Positions 14,201 to 22,616 of a stretch of DNA of 30,591 bases are shown piece by piece. Positions within the stretch are counted from its first letter, which is position 1. Every line of letters starts with the position of its first letter. The notes under the pieces are model-generated. The model saw nothing but the letters and a program-made list of their open reading frames with translations, had not been told where the DNA came from and searched no databases. The DNA is taken from the NCBI GenBank assembly GCA_949045875.1, contig CARPYP010000021.1:1-30591 (forward strand), written 5' to 3'. A program made the translations under genes and the position numbers. The stretch is from an uncultured Clostridia bacterium. Its GTDB lineage: Bacteria; Bacillota; Clostridia; TANB77; CAG-508.

Positions 14201-16308
14201 TCGTCTGTTAATACAAATTTATCATATATTGGATATAGTTGTATACTATTTAGGTCTGTTATTCCATCTCTTATTGATTGATTTCCTGCATATGCTTTTA
14301 TTCTACAGTCCCAGATGTATTGTAATACTTGTTTTGCTTCTGTTTGATTTGATGAGCTACGAATTATCGGCCAATATATAGCATTAAAGTAATCTTGACT
14401 TTCTCCTAATTTCTGTTTTGCCTTTAAGCCTCTTATTTGATCTGCTACAGCATTTTTATAACGTTGAATTATTCCTTCTTTGTCTTGTATTTCGTTTACA
14501 CTATATACCCTATTGTACCAATTACCATTACTATCCTGTGATAAATAAGTTTGTGGGTCTCCAAATATAGCTGTTGTCCTATATGATGCTGGATATGAAC
14601 TTATCGTTCTAAATTTCTCGTTTAAAGCATTTCTTCCACTTACTAACTCTGAACCCTTAGATGTATTATTCCATTTTTCTGTACCTGGAGGTCCTTCTGT
14701 ATTATATTCTGGTACTCCTGCCCCATATGTATTGGTGTAGAGCATTCCATCATATACGAATACTACAAAGTATTTATGCGTTGGGTCTAACCCCTTGAAT
14801 ATATATCTTCCTTCACTATTTGTTACTACTGGATTTGAACTTCTATATACATTTGCTAATTTACCTGTTGTTTTGTCATATAATCTTACTTCTATTCCTG
14901 CTAATGACACATCATTATTATCTTTTAATCCATTTACTGTTTGGTCTTTTCCTTCTGGCATGTCTTCCCAAACATATCCTGCTAAATCCATCTCCTGTTT
15001 TCCATCTGGTGGTGGATCATCTCCTGGTGGCGGATCTATTGTTTCTGGTGGAACTATTGGTACTGATAATGTTACTTTTTGAGTTTCGTAATTTACTGTT
15101 CCTTCAAATCTACGCATACTCTGATATTTAGTAGACATTTCTTCAAATGTTAATGTTCCTTTTACTTCTCCCTTTTTTTCTGTTTTGTCTACCTTTGATT
15201 CTTTACCACAAGAATCACAACTTGAGTCATGTGACCAATTTCCTGAACCATAATAAGGACAAGTTGATTGATGTCTATATAAATATATTTCTCGAGTCTC
15301 TACACCAACTTCTTCCCAATTATATTTTGCTTTATAAGCTTTTACCTTTACATCTTCTTTATATGTTTCAACAGTATCAATATATTTTATTTCAACATCT
15401 ATATTTAACTCTGTTATAGTATCGCTATAAGGAAATTTTACATAAAAATCTTTTCCATTTGGTATTTCATTATATACCATTGTACCATCACTACTAGTTA
15501 TTTTCGCTTCCGCTACATCCTTATCATTTTGATCTTTTAATGAATAACCTACTAATTCACTAAAAATTATTTCACAGTCTTCATCATAAAATTTTGCATT
15601 ATTATAAGTTACTTTAAATGGCCCTACAATATAATTTTTTCCACTAATATTTACTTTTGCTCTTTCTCTATCTGTTTGCACATTTGCTTTATTGTTTTCT
15701 AGCCATGTAGTAGCATAGTATTCTGCTGCTTGAACTAATGCTGTATATTCTCCTGCAGCACTTGTTTCATCTTCTGGTAAGTATTCTGGATATTTATTTA
15801 AAAAATACCATAATGAACTTTGTACATATTTTGATGGATTTTTACAAAATTCATCTGCAAATGCATAAAATGCTGCTTCCAATGTATCTTTTACTTCTTT
15901 TTTATCTTCAAATGTTAAATCTAAAACTACATTGTTAGTTTGGATATCTTTATTTTTGTCATTTTTAAAATTATCCATGTCTGTATTCCATTGATCTACA
16001 TCTAACCAGTCTAAAGACTTTTTTGCTGGATTATCAATTGGCTCCCTTAAAAGCTTTGTTGTTAATTTATATCCATGATTTCTACAATAATAATCTCCGT
16101 GATCTTTTACTGATATCCAACCACCTGGTGAGTTATCTGTATCAGCGTCTTCATCTTCATCTTCACCATTATCTTTAGTGCTATTCCATTTTATGTCTGC
16201 TTTAGTAAAATATTTCCCTACTTTTGCATCTACACTACTAGTCAATATTAGTAAAATTAACATTATAAATATAGAACCGACTAAAATCTTATTTATTTTA
16301 TTTTTCAT
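11284..16308 (-). CDS. Giant secreted surface protein with SdrD-B-like domains and C-terminal anchor
   Basis: The protein has 1674 residues. The N-terminal hydrophobic segment (residues 9-25, ending near SSVDA) is a signal peptide, followed by an acidic linker (EDEDEDADTD). SdrD-B/prealbumin-like beta-sandwich domains are recognisable at about 440-545 (LAGYVWEDM...GLKDNND...YIFKGLDPTHKYFVVFVYDG) and about 1088-1190 (IEGNVWETVG...YYKFTEYIPGQYVVRFIYGD). The C-terminus has DPTGIG, a membrane helix and the basic tail KKFVINK, a sorting-signal layout without LPXTG. An unusual cysteine/histidine cluster (CPYYGSGNWSHDSSCDSCGK) lies at about 351-371. It is probably a cell-wall or membrane-anchored adhesin or fibre protein. 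The gene begins 16 nt after the stop of the upstream surface-protein gene, whose TAG abuts its Shine-Dalgarno (GGAAAGGAGG), so they form an operon. Confidence 0.85.
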   Translation of the reverse strand: MKNKINKILVGSIFIMLILLILTSSVDAKVGKYFTKADIKWNSTKDNGEDEDEDADTDNSPGGWISVKDHGDYYCRNHGYKLTTKLLREPIDNPAKKSLDWLDVDQWNTDMDNFKNDKNKDIQTNNVVLDLTFEDKKEVKDTLEAAFYAFADEFCKNPSKYVQSSLWYFLNKYPEYLPEDETSAAGEYTALVQAAEYYATTWLENNKANVQTDRERAKVNISGKNYIVGPFKVTYNNAKFYDEDCEIIFSELVGYSLKDQNDKDVAEAKITSSDGTMVYNEIPNGKDFYVKFPYSDTITELNIDVEIKYIDTVETYKEDVKVKAYKAKYNWEEVGVETREIYLYRHQSTCPYYGSGNWSHDSSCDSCGKESKVDKTEKKGEVKGTLTFEEMSTKYQSMRRFEGTVNYETQKVTLSVPIVPPETIDPPPGDDPPPDGKQEMDLAGYVWEDMPEGKDQTVNGLKDNNDVSLAGIEVRLYDKTTGKLANVYRSSNPVVTNSEGRYIFKGLDPTHKYFVVFVYDGMLYTNTYGAGVPEYNTEGPPGTEKWNNTSKGSELVSGRNALNEKFRTISSYPASYRTTAIFGDPQTYLSQDSNGNWYNRVYSVNEIQDKEGIIQRYKNAVADQIRGLKAKQKLGESQDYFNAIYWPIIRSSSNQTEAKQVLQYIWDCRIKAYAGNQSIRDGITDLNSIQLYPIYDKFVLTDEQGNRITAKDAKTTYNGYRIIYNGQLHINLGLIKRPTTDLELTKDLYRAVVSINGQDETYNFGTFDRKGVKINATDANAHVTQNVATADYNYAEYARENLTGTSGILSGEASYPEGYAPIQMYITYRINVKNNSSMPTSVNEIVSYIDTNYYSYSNTYKTTGGKTLTGITGSFLYPSKSDSSGVTEREEKALKDYYGENIGIKVNEHSKYGTASETGGDLGIGKELFISFDNDIILENNQMIAVYITYRLGENSTTHSKFNCTYKNENRPEDGNHAYLILQDALEKGNANKKITVYTRAEINAYSTFFRREADPESTRDKYKYDYTSPVNSGQNYRAAGVYDAVSMPGNLDKEQLRIFNEENNKKTEDDWDRASAFVIVDPNATRTIEGNVWETVGKPANEWRDNELYPEFEHSYGAKDITAELVEIKKVKENGTEYVKEFVRAKTKTDENGYYKFTEYIPGQYVVRFIYGDTANYDTKEQYSPYTEFELNEYKVKSAYNGQFYQSGKANPNTNLNDINHKNYNQYWYANETDTRYSDAYDEVNRRMEVNELLKTYKYSDILSLLKHPTDYMVYAYTSLLDVEVEYAKEETNGQDPAYTIRNIDFALTPRTEAKLDIKKEVKRIKLVLQNGTVQFDADTETIRRQGVPAVLQAAQGHDINISMSSELVNGATLEITYEITIENVSPLDTITYYKNQDEKIIALGFYEEDPTKIIYYENDKMRTYENKVATENNTKVLLFSRPEQTTWTSMIISGITNKEQLDPNRNERIVTTTGANEVADYISKNLNFTKQSYTGEEINKAWDLVTVSKDDFDKEYYRQKQDDDVEESLKPIIGEASQKSEDRIANLLEMDASEVYDSNTIVISNSQNGLIKDLEPRGTASEEIVLSKVISVNDSSTDTKSYNNNVRIIKINNSVSRIQNMAATNLKYTSEKVIVSDPTGIGNKYLPIILTLVVVTIIGSGIILVKKFVINK

Positions 16309-16324
16309 TTTTATACCTCCTTTC

Positions 16325-19300
16325 CTATATTTTGTTTATTACCTTTTTATTTAATATATATATTCCTACAGCCATAACACTTGCAAATATTATTGCAAAA
16401 CCTATATATAAAACTACACCTGTTTTTGGTCCAACTATGAAATCTGCTTGTCCTAAATCGTTTTCATTTTGTGCTTTATTTCCTGGAGTAGAATTATAAT
16501 CTTTTAATCCAGCATCATTATATGCTTCATAAATTTCTGCTGTATTGTTTGTTAATCCTGTATTGTTTTCTGTTACTTGTTTTGTTAATACTAATTTTAG
16601 TGTTGTACTTTCGCCTGGTTGTAATATTTTATTTGCTAAGCTAGAGTTGTATATGTTTCCATCTGTTCCTAAGTACCAGTCTGCATTTGTTTCAGAATTG
16701 AATTTTAAGTCTGTATCTGATAGATAATCTACAATTCTACTTGCATATCCAGGTATTGCTCCATTATTTGTTACTGTAATTGCATATTCTACTGTAACAG
16801 TTGATCCTGATAAATATTTTGATGGAATTTCTACTTTTTGTAACTTAGAATTTTTATATTCATTTGTTGTTGTTTCTTTAGATGTCTTTACTGTTATTTT
16901 TGATATCGTTTTTGTTAAACTTAAATCGAATTTTGGATTAACAGTTAACCCTAAGTCTATATTGTATACATTTGATGTTAAATTAATTACATTTGTTGCT
17001 GCACATGGTGTTTGTGTACCTTCTATATTTACTTTCATTGTTACTGCATCATTATTTTTTGTTGCATCTTCTGCACCATATGATGTTACATCATAGTTTC
17101 CCATATCATATAAGAATGCTACTATATAATTTCCAGCTTGTAAGTTATTGAAGCTATATTCACCTTTTTGATCTGTAATACTTGAATCTATAGTTTGTCC
17201 TTTCTCATTTATTAGTATTACTGGTATTTGTGGTAATAGTTTTTCATCTAATTCTCTTATACCATTTGAATTTTCATCTAACCATGCAAGACCTGAAATT
17301 GAATTAGTTTCTATTACTTTATCATTATCATCTATTATATATGCCTTTTTCATAACTTTATGTTGTATAGTTGAACTTGTAAGCTTTTCTAAATTGTTTG
17401 CTTGTACTTCAAATTTATTTGAAACTGTTTTTTCTTTTTCGTTTTCGTCTAATTCTTCTGCTCTTGCTGTTAGCTCTATTATTAAAGTTGAATTTTCTGG
17501 AATGTCTTTTTTAAAGCTGTATGTTTTTCCCGAAATTTCAAATGTATTTGTTTTATCTCCTAAAGTATATTTCACTTTTTGTAAAGATAAACCATCTGAA
17601 AGATAATCTGTGACTTCTGCATTATATACTGTACTTTTTCCTACATTTTTTACTAAAATTGTATATACTATTTCATCGCCTTCTACCATATTTCCTGATG
17701 TATTATTGCTTGAATGTGATATTTCTAATTTAGGTTTTCCTACATTAATAGTTTCTGTGTTACTTTCTCTTACTTCATTCATTCCATCACACTTACCTGA
17801 TACTTTTAATGGAATTGTTTTATCTTCTTTAATTTCATCTATCTCGAATGTTACTGCTAAATCTTCTCTACTAGTAAATTTATCTATAGACCAAGTAATT
17901 GTTCCTCCATTTATTTTTTCACTTATTACATCTTTATTAAAATTACTTGATACATATTTTAGACCACTTGGTATTTCACAGTTAATCTGTAAATTACTAA
18001 TATCTTCTTTTCCTAATTTATTTATATATAAAAAGTATGTAATTTTCTTTCCTGGTTCATAAGTTGTAGCATCACCTATGTTCAGTTCTAAATCGAAATA
18101 TCCTTCTATTTTTTCGTGTACTATTTTGTTTGCTCTAAACTTTATCTCTTCATTTTCATCATGTGCTAATACTGCTGCTTCTACTTCTACTGTTTTTTCA
18201 TTTTCAGTTTTGCTTCCTACTGTTAATAAAAATTTCTTTCTTGCACTTTCTCCTGCTTTTAAACTTTTTATTGTATATCTAAAAATTTCTACTGTTGTGT
18301 CAGTCTCATATATTTTTCCTGAGCTATCCATCTCTATTGTAGTATAATATGTCCCTTCTGGAATTGGTACTTCTACTACCATATCCCTTACTTCTGTATT
18401 TCCTACATTTACTACGTTTACTTCATATTCTATTATTTGTCCTTCTTTTACTTTTTCTTCATTTGGAACATTTGCTGATAGTTCAACTTTTAGTTCAGGA
18501 CCTTTTCCTGTTGATAATCCTACTACTGGTGCTGTGGTTGTTTCTGATACTCCTTGTAATGCTCCATCTAAGTTTGTATGTGAAACTTGATATTCACTAT
18601 ATGTACTTTCATCTCTTGATAATCCTTCTGGAATTTCTATATCATAGTTAAATACTAGTTTGTCTCCTTTTTCTATTTCGTCTTCTACTTGTATTAAATA
18701 TGATTTTACAGCTTCTAAGTTTTCTACATTTTCTGTCCATCCATTGTTACTATTGTTTAAATCTTTTGTAGCACTTTCATTTGCACTATAATATACTTTT
18801 AATTTTTCGTTTTCTACTCCCTCTACTGCTCTTATTTTACTTACCATATCTGCTGTAAATGTACTTCCTAAGTCTGAATTTGTTGATAAGGATTTATTTC
18901 CTTCTGATGGTGTTCTTCCTAATATTGCAACATTTCCACATGTATAGTCATTATTGTTTATTACTGTTATTGTTTCTGTTGCTATTCTTGATTTTGCTGC
19001 TATATCTATTTTTCCGATTTCTTCTTCTCCACTCATTGATGTTAGTTCTTCTTGTTTATTATTATATCCTGATATACTATTTAGTGTGATTATTCCTGTT
19101 GGAGCCATATATGTTATATCTGAGCTTGTTTCAACTATTTCTTGATTATTATTTGTTACTTTTACATTAACTTTTTCTGTAATACTTGGTGCTGTTTTAT
19201 CTACTTTTATATTTGCTACTATTATTAAGGTTGTTCCTTCAACTGATAGTATATCATTGAATTTTGTTTGTTCTCCTTCTAGTATTATTCTTATTACTTT

Positions 19301-21229
19301 GTTTCCTCTTTCATTTATTAAAATGTCTCCTGCTTTTGCATTTAATTCTGCATTATATAATATGTTTATTGTTTTTATATTTATTTCTTCTATATATGAT
19401 GGTAGTTCTATTTCTATTACTGGATTTTTGAATAATTGATTTGTATTATTGTTTGTTTGTAATGATACTCTCATTTCTACATTTTCATTTTCTATTACTG
19501 TTGATAGGTTACTATTGTTTATTGTGCTTGATATTTGTAATGTAGGTTGTACTAGTGCTATTTCTGTTGTTGCTTCTTCTATTAGTCCAGCTTTTCCTGT
19601 TATTGATGTAGTTAGTTTATTTATATTCTTTATTGTTTCTTCATTATATTCTAATGATTTTATGTATTTATCTGTTTCTATTGTTAATATTCCTTCTGTT
19701 TTAGGTTCACTTGTTAATATTGTTATGTTTGAAATTTCATTTTCAAATACATATGATGTCTTATCTTTGTTTAAAGTTTCAATTTTTACTCCATCTGACA
19801 TAATATCTATTGTTCCATCTTCACCTAATATTTTTACTAGGTTTTCTCTATTTATTTCTATTTTTTTATAATATGTTGTTGCCATATAGTTTTGTCCTGC
19901 TTCATCTGTGTAATATTCTTTATTTTTATTTATTTCTATATTATTTATTATAGGGTGATATCCAATATTTACTCTTATTTCTTGTCTATATTCTGTATTT
20001 GCTGCATTTGCAACTTGCATGTATCCTTTTGATATTTCTTTTTGTTTATTGCTTATTTGATATGATATAACATTGTTTGATGGTTCCGGTAATGTTAGTT
20101 CTCCACTTATCTCTTTATCTACTTGTTTTTCTTCATTGTTATATAATGATAGTCTTGATGCTATTGTTAGTTCTATTTTGTTTTCAGGTACAGTGGCATT
20201 GTTGTTGTCCTGTGAAGTTGCTTCGCTAGGTGAGTTCTGGTTTGTAACATCGTTTTTCTCTGGCACAGTGGTGTCACGAGTTTCGGGTGCTTCCACAAAT
20301 GGTTCCTCTACAGAATAGATTAGATTTATTATGTATTCGTCTGATGTGTCTTTTATCCATGTGACTTTATTGTTTTCATCTGGTTCGTTTAATACTTTTA
20401 ACGAAATTATACCATCAGAATATTTATAGTTGTTTTCATTTAAGTATGTTCCATTATCTCCATTTGTTGCTTTTGTGCTTGATGATGTTACACTTACTTT
20501 TTCTGGCTTACTTCCATATAGTTCTGGTACTTGTATGCCTATCTGTGTTGATTTTACTGGTAATAAATTATTTACTACTTTTGATGATACTACTAGTTGG
20601 ATTAGTGCCTTTTTCTTTTCATCTTCTTCAAATGTTACATATTTAGAAATTCTTGCATTAAGATTACTTTCTGCTTCTTCTGATAATGCTAAATTTACTA
20701 TTATTGTCTTTTCTGATTTTATCTCTTTTGCAGAGTTGTTTACAAATATTCCTTCTAATTTTATTTCAGCATCTTTAGAGAAATTGTTTAAGTCAAATTT
20801 TTCATCTTTTATTATTTCGATTTGTAATTCTATTTCTCTTTTTTCTCCTTTATTTATTTGATTTAGTGTTACTGTATTATTTTTTGTATCAATGTTTTGA
20901 ACTCCTTTTGGTAGTTCTTGTCCTTCTACAAGTTTGAAGTTTGCATTGTTTATTGATATTCTTGCATCTTTTAAATATCCACTTGTTACAGACACACTTA
21001 AAAATAGCTTTAATTCATTGTTGTTCATTTCTGTTACTTTGGTGTGAGTTTTTTGCCCTTCTTTAGAAATGAAGTATGCATCAAAGCTTACATTTGTTTT
21101 GTTTATACTTGTTTCTTGAACTTCATATTTTACATTTGCTGCATATACTGCTAAAAAAAGAAAATGTGCAAATGTTAATGTTATTATTAGCATAATCGCA
21201 AGTATTTTTCTAAATATTTTTTTATTCAT
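16325..21229 (-). CDS. Giant secreted surface protein with DUF11 and SdrD-B-like domains and xPKTG-type anchor
   Basis: The protein has 1634 residues from the ATG at 21229, which has GGGAGG 9 nt upstream; the longer frame to 21262 lacks such a site. Features in order are a signal peptide (ILAIMLIITLTFAHFLFLAVYAA), a long beta-rich region, a low-complexity Pro/Thr/Asn linker with TVPEKND and TVPENKI, DUF11-like repeats near 910-1010, 1045-1140 and 1165-1270, and an SdrD-B domain at about 1305-1410. The last carries a calcium-loop-like DENSNGIRELDE. Another DUF11-like repeat follows, then FIVGPKTG, a membrane helix and the tail KKVINKI. GPKTG replaces LPXTG and may be recognised by a sortase with altered specificity, which is inference. 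The protein is probably a long extended adhesin acting with the following gene product. Transcription starts at the strong promoter 21271-21299. Confidence 0.88.
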   Translation of the reverse strand: MNKKIFRKILAIMLIITLTFAHFLFLAVYAANVKYEVQETSINKTNVSFDAYFISKEGQKTHTKVTEMNNNELKLFLSVSVTSGYLKDARISINNANFKLVEGQELPKGVQNIDTKNNTVTLNQINKGEKREIELQIEIIKDEKFDLNNFSKDAEIKLEGIFVNNSAKEIKSEKTIIVNLALSEEAESNLNARISKYVTFEEDEKKKALIQLVVSSKVVNNLLPVKSTQIGIQVPELYGSKPEKVSVTSSSTKATNGDNGTYLNENNYKYSDGIISLKVLNEPDENNKVTWIKDTSDEYIINLIYSVEEPFVEAPETRDTTVPEKNDVTNQNSPSEATSQDNNNATVPENKIELTIASRLSLYNNEEKQVDKEISGELTLPEPSNNVISYQISNKQKEISKGYMQVANAANTEYRQEIRVNIGYHPIINNIEINKNKEYYTDEAGQNYMATTYYKKIEINRENLVKILGEDGTIDIMSDGVKIETLNKDKTSYVFENEISNITILTSEPKTEGILTIETDKYIKSLEYNEETIKNINKLTTSITGKAGLIEEATTEIALVQPTLQISSTINNSNLSTVIENENVEMRVSLQTNNNTNQLFKNPVIEIELPSYIEEINIKTINILYNAELNAKAGDILINERGNKVIRIILEGEQTKFNDILSVEGTTLIIVANIKVDKTAPSITEKVNVKVTNNNQEIVETSSDITYMAPTGIITLNSISGYNNKQEELTSMSGEEEIGKIDIAAKSRIATETITVINNNDYTCGNVAILGRTPSEGNKSLSTNSDLGSTFTADMVSKIRAVEGVENEKLKVYYSANESATKDLNNSNNGWTENVENLEAVKSYLIQVEDEIEKGDKLVFNYDIEIPEGLSRDESTYSEYQVSHTNLDGALQGVSETTTAPVVGLSTGKGPELKVELSANVPNEEKVKEGQIIEYEVNVVNVGNTEVRDMVVEVPIPEGTYYTTIEMDSSGKIYETDTTVEIFRYTIKSLKAGESARKKFLLTVGSKTENEKTVEVEAAVLAHDENEEIKFRANKIVHEKIEGYFDLELNIGDATTYEPGKKITYFLYINKLGKEDISNLQINCEIPSGLKYVSSNFNKDVISEKINGGTITWSIDKFTSREDLAVTFEIDEIKEDKTIPLKVSGKCDGMNEVRESNTETINVGKPKLEISHSSNNTSGNMVEGDEIVYTILVKNVGKSTVYNAEVTDYLSDGLSLQKVKYTLGDKTNTFEISGKTYSFKKDIPENSTLIIELTARAEELDENEKEKTVSNKFEVQANNLEKLTSSTIQHKVMKKAYIIDDNDKVIETNSISGLAWLDENSNGIRELDEKLLPQIPVILINEKGQTIDSSITDQKGEYSFNNLQAGNYIVAFLYDMGNYDVTSYGAEDATKNNDAVTMKVNIEGTQTPCAATNVINLTSNVYNIDLGLTVNPKFDLSLTKTISKITVKTSKETTTNEYKNSKLQKVEIPSKYLSGSTVTVEYAITVTNNGAIPGYASRIVDYLSDTDLKFNSETNADWYLGTDGNIYNSSLANKILQPGESTTLKLVLTKQVTENNTGLTNNTAEIYEAYNDAGLKDYNSTPGNKAQNENDLGQADFIVGPKTGVVLYIGFAIIFASVMAVGIYILNKKVINKI

Positions 21230-21270
21230 ATTGGTTTTCCTCCCACTTATATATAATTCCATATAATAAC

Positions 21271-21299
21271 ATTATACCTCATTTTATGAGTGTTTTCAA
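21271..21299 (-). promoter_or_regulatory. Promoter of the surface-protein operon
   Basis: On the minus strand TTGAAA (21299-21294), a 17-nt spacer and TATAAT (21276-21271) lie about 40 nt before the start codon at 21229. The pair 16325-21229 and 11284-16308 should be transcribed from here. Confidence 0.7.
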
Positions 21300-21511
21300 G
21301 TTATTTCCATCTTTTTTTAAGTTTTTATGTTAATTTTTTTGTTATTTTCTTTACGCTTTTACATATATCGACATTTTTTTTATTTTATTAAGTTTTTATA
21401 TCATTTTTATTATGTTTTTGTAATATTTATCTGTTTTTTGGTTTGTTCTTAGGGAGGCTTTACTTTAATGATATTATTTTTTCTTCTCCTCTCATCTATT
21501 TTTACTAAAAA
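21300..21511. other. T-rich gap with one weak small-ORF candidate
   Basis: The plus strand is strongly T-rich. The only notable content is AGGGAGG (21451-21457) followed 10 nt later by an ATG at 21468, opening a 28-codon hydrophobic frame that begins MILFFLLLSSIF. The frame ends at 21554, inside the terminator hairpin, and no promoter is evident, so it may be chance. Confidence 0.2.
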
Positions 21512-21551
21512 TTTTAAGGTTGTTAACACTTTTGTGTTAACAACCTTAAAA
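21512..21551. terminator. Strong bidirectional terminator
   Basis: A perfect 18-bp stem (21512-21529 with 21534-21551, core AAGGTTGTTAACAC) closes on a TTTT loop. On the minus strand it is followed by TTTTTAG. It lies 25 nt beyond the stop codon of the gene at 21576-22463. Confidence 0.85.
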
Positions 21552-21575
21552 TAATTTGATTCTTTTAGATAATTT

Positions 21576-22463
21576 TTATTCTCCTCTTCCTTCTGGTAAG
21601 GCATTGTCTACCATAACAATTCTTATTCTAAATACTGATGTCATTACTTTTCCTACTTTGGTTTGCTTAAATTTCTGCCATAAAGATTTTTTAGCTTGTA
21701 CTTGTGTTTCTTCTATGTATTGTGCTTCTTCTTCAGTTTGTGCAGTTACTCCTATTGTTTGTACGTTTTGACTTATTGCCATTTCTTCTTTAACTTCTTG
21801 TGCATTTTGTGTTACTGTTGTTGTTATTTCTGGCGCTGGTATTTCTTTTAGTGCTTCTGCTACTTCTAAACCTATATAGCTTAGTGCTTTTGACCTATCT
21901 TCAATTCTTTCCATGTCTATTTCTATATGAAGATTTGTTTCTAGGTTATTTATTCTGGCTTTTATTAGTCTAACTGCTGCATTGTATTCATCTGTATCTT
22001 TATCTACTGATGTTCCTATGATTTTTAATGCCCCAATTATATCGTCTCCAAATTGTCCTTCTGATTTTTGAACATAGTCTTTCCAATTTTGCGTATCTTC
22101 TTCTACATTTTTTAATATATCTTTTAAGCTAGTTGAAGCCATGATATTTGTTTCTCTTTGACGTATTAATTCTTCTATTTGTTTTGTATTTTCTTCAAAT
22201 TGATTTGTAGCATATTCTACTAGCCCATAAGCAGCACTATATACTGATTCTGGAAAAGTCTTTTTATTTGGATATTCAACTAAATACATTTTAATTGATT
22301 CTATTAAATCTTTAAAATATGTATCATCATCTAATTGTATGATATTTTTTTTACTTGTTGGGTCAATTAGTTTTTGTATTTTCCCAATATTAGATAATAT
22401 TTTTTCTTCAGTTATCACCATTTTTACGTTTACTATGCCAGACTTCTTTTTATTCCAAAACAT
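21576..22463 (-). CDS. Unrecognised 295-residue cytoplasmic protein
   Basis: I do not recognise the family. There is no signal peptide or membrane segment. The start FWNKKKSG is basic; the middle (about residues 60-200) is acidic and helical with coiled-coil character. A low-complexity Thr/Gln/Glu/Val stretch lies at about 225-265, and a basic tail follows (KKSLWQKFKQTKVGKVM...). The long helical body and basic ends would suit a structural or scaffold protein, which is inference. The ATG at 22463 lies 10 nt after AGGAGG; an in-frame ATG at 22472 touches that Shine-Dalgarno and an upstream frame runs to 22526. The gene is flanked by its own promoter (22506-22534) and a strong terminator (21512-21551), so it is monocistronic, with phased repeats upstream. 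Confidence 0.75.
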   Translation of the reverse strand: MFWNKKKSGIVNVKMVITEEKILSNIGKIQKLIDPTSKKNIIQLDDDTYFKDLIESIKMYLVEYPNKKTFPESVYSAAYGLVEYATNQFEENTKQIEELIRQRETNIMASTSLKDILKNVEEDTQNWKDYVQKSEGQFGDDIIGALKIIGTSVDKDTDEYNAAVRLIKARINNLETNLHIEIDMERIEDRSKALSYIGLEVAEALKEIPAPEITTTVTQNAQEVKEEMAISQNVQTIGVTAQTEEEAQYIEETQVQAKKSLWQKFKQTKVGKVMTSVFRIRIVMVDNALPEGRGE

Positions 22464-22505
22464 TGTAAACATACCTCCTTTATCTTTCTTCCGTAATATA
22501 ATTTG

Positions 22506-22534
22506 ATTATACAACATTTTTTTCAATACTACAA
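22506..22534 (-). promoter_or_regulatory. Promoter for the 295-residue protein gene
   Basis: On the minus strand TTGTAG (22534-22529), a 17-nt spacer and TATAAT (22511-22506) are found. The TGTAATA repeat array starts 20 bp upstream of the -35. Confidence 0.55.
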
Positions 22535-22554
22535 TAGCAAAAATATTATTTTTT

Positions 22555-22584
22555 TGTAATATTTATGTAATATTGTTGTAATAT
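22555..22584. promoter_or_regulatory. Triple TGTAATAT direct repeat with exact 11-bp spacing
   Basis: TGTAATAT lies at 22555-22562, 22566-22573 and 22577-22584, an exact 11-bp period (ATATTACA on the gene strand). The array sits about 20-50 bp upstream of the -35 at 22534. Tandem sites at one helical turn are typical of OmpR/PhoB-family response regulators; the actual binder is unknown. A related array lies at 3768-3807. Confidence 0.45.
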
Positions 22585-22616
22585 CTGTTACTTTATGTCG
22601 TTTTTTGTCATATTTT

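Noticed and set aside
21468..21554. 28-codon hydrophobic plus-strand frame after AGGGAGG
   Set aside because: It ends inside the terminator hairpin at 21512-21551, has no promoter and no second supporting feature; kept only as a note.
22555..22584. Bacillus-type Pho box (TTWACA repeats)
   Set aside because: The 11-bp period fits but ATTACA does not match the hexamer well and no phosphate gene is nearby; the regulator is left unnamed.
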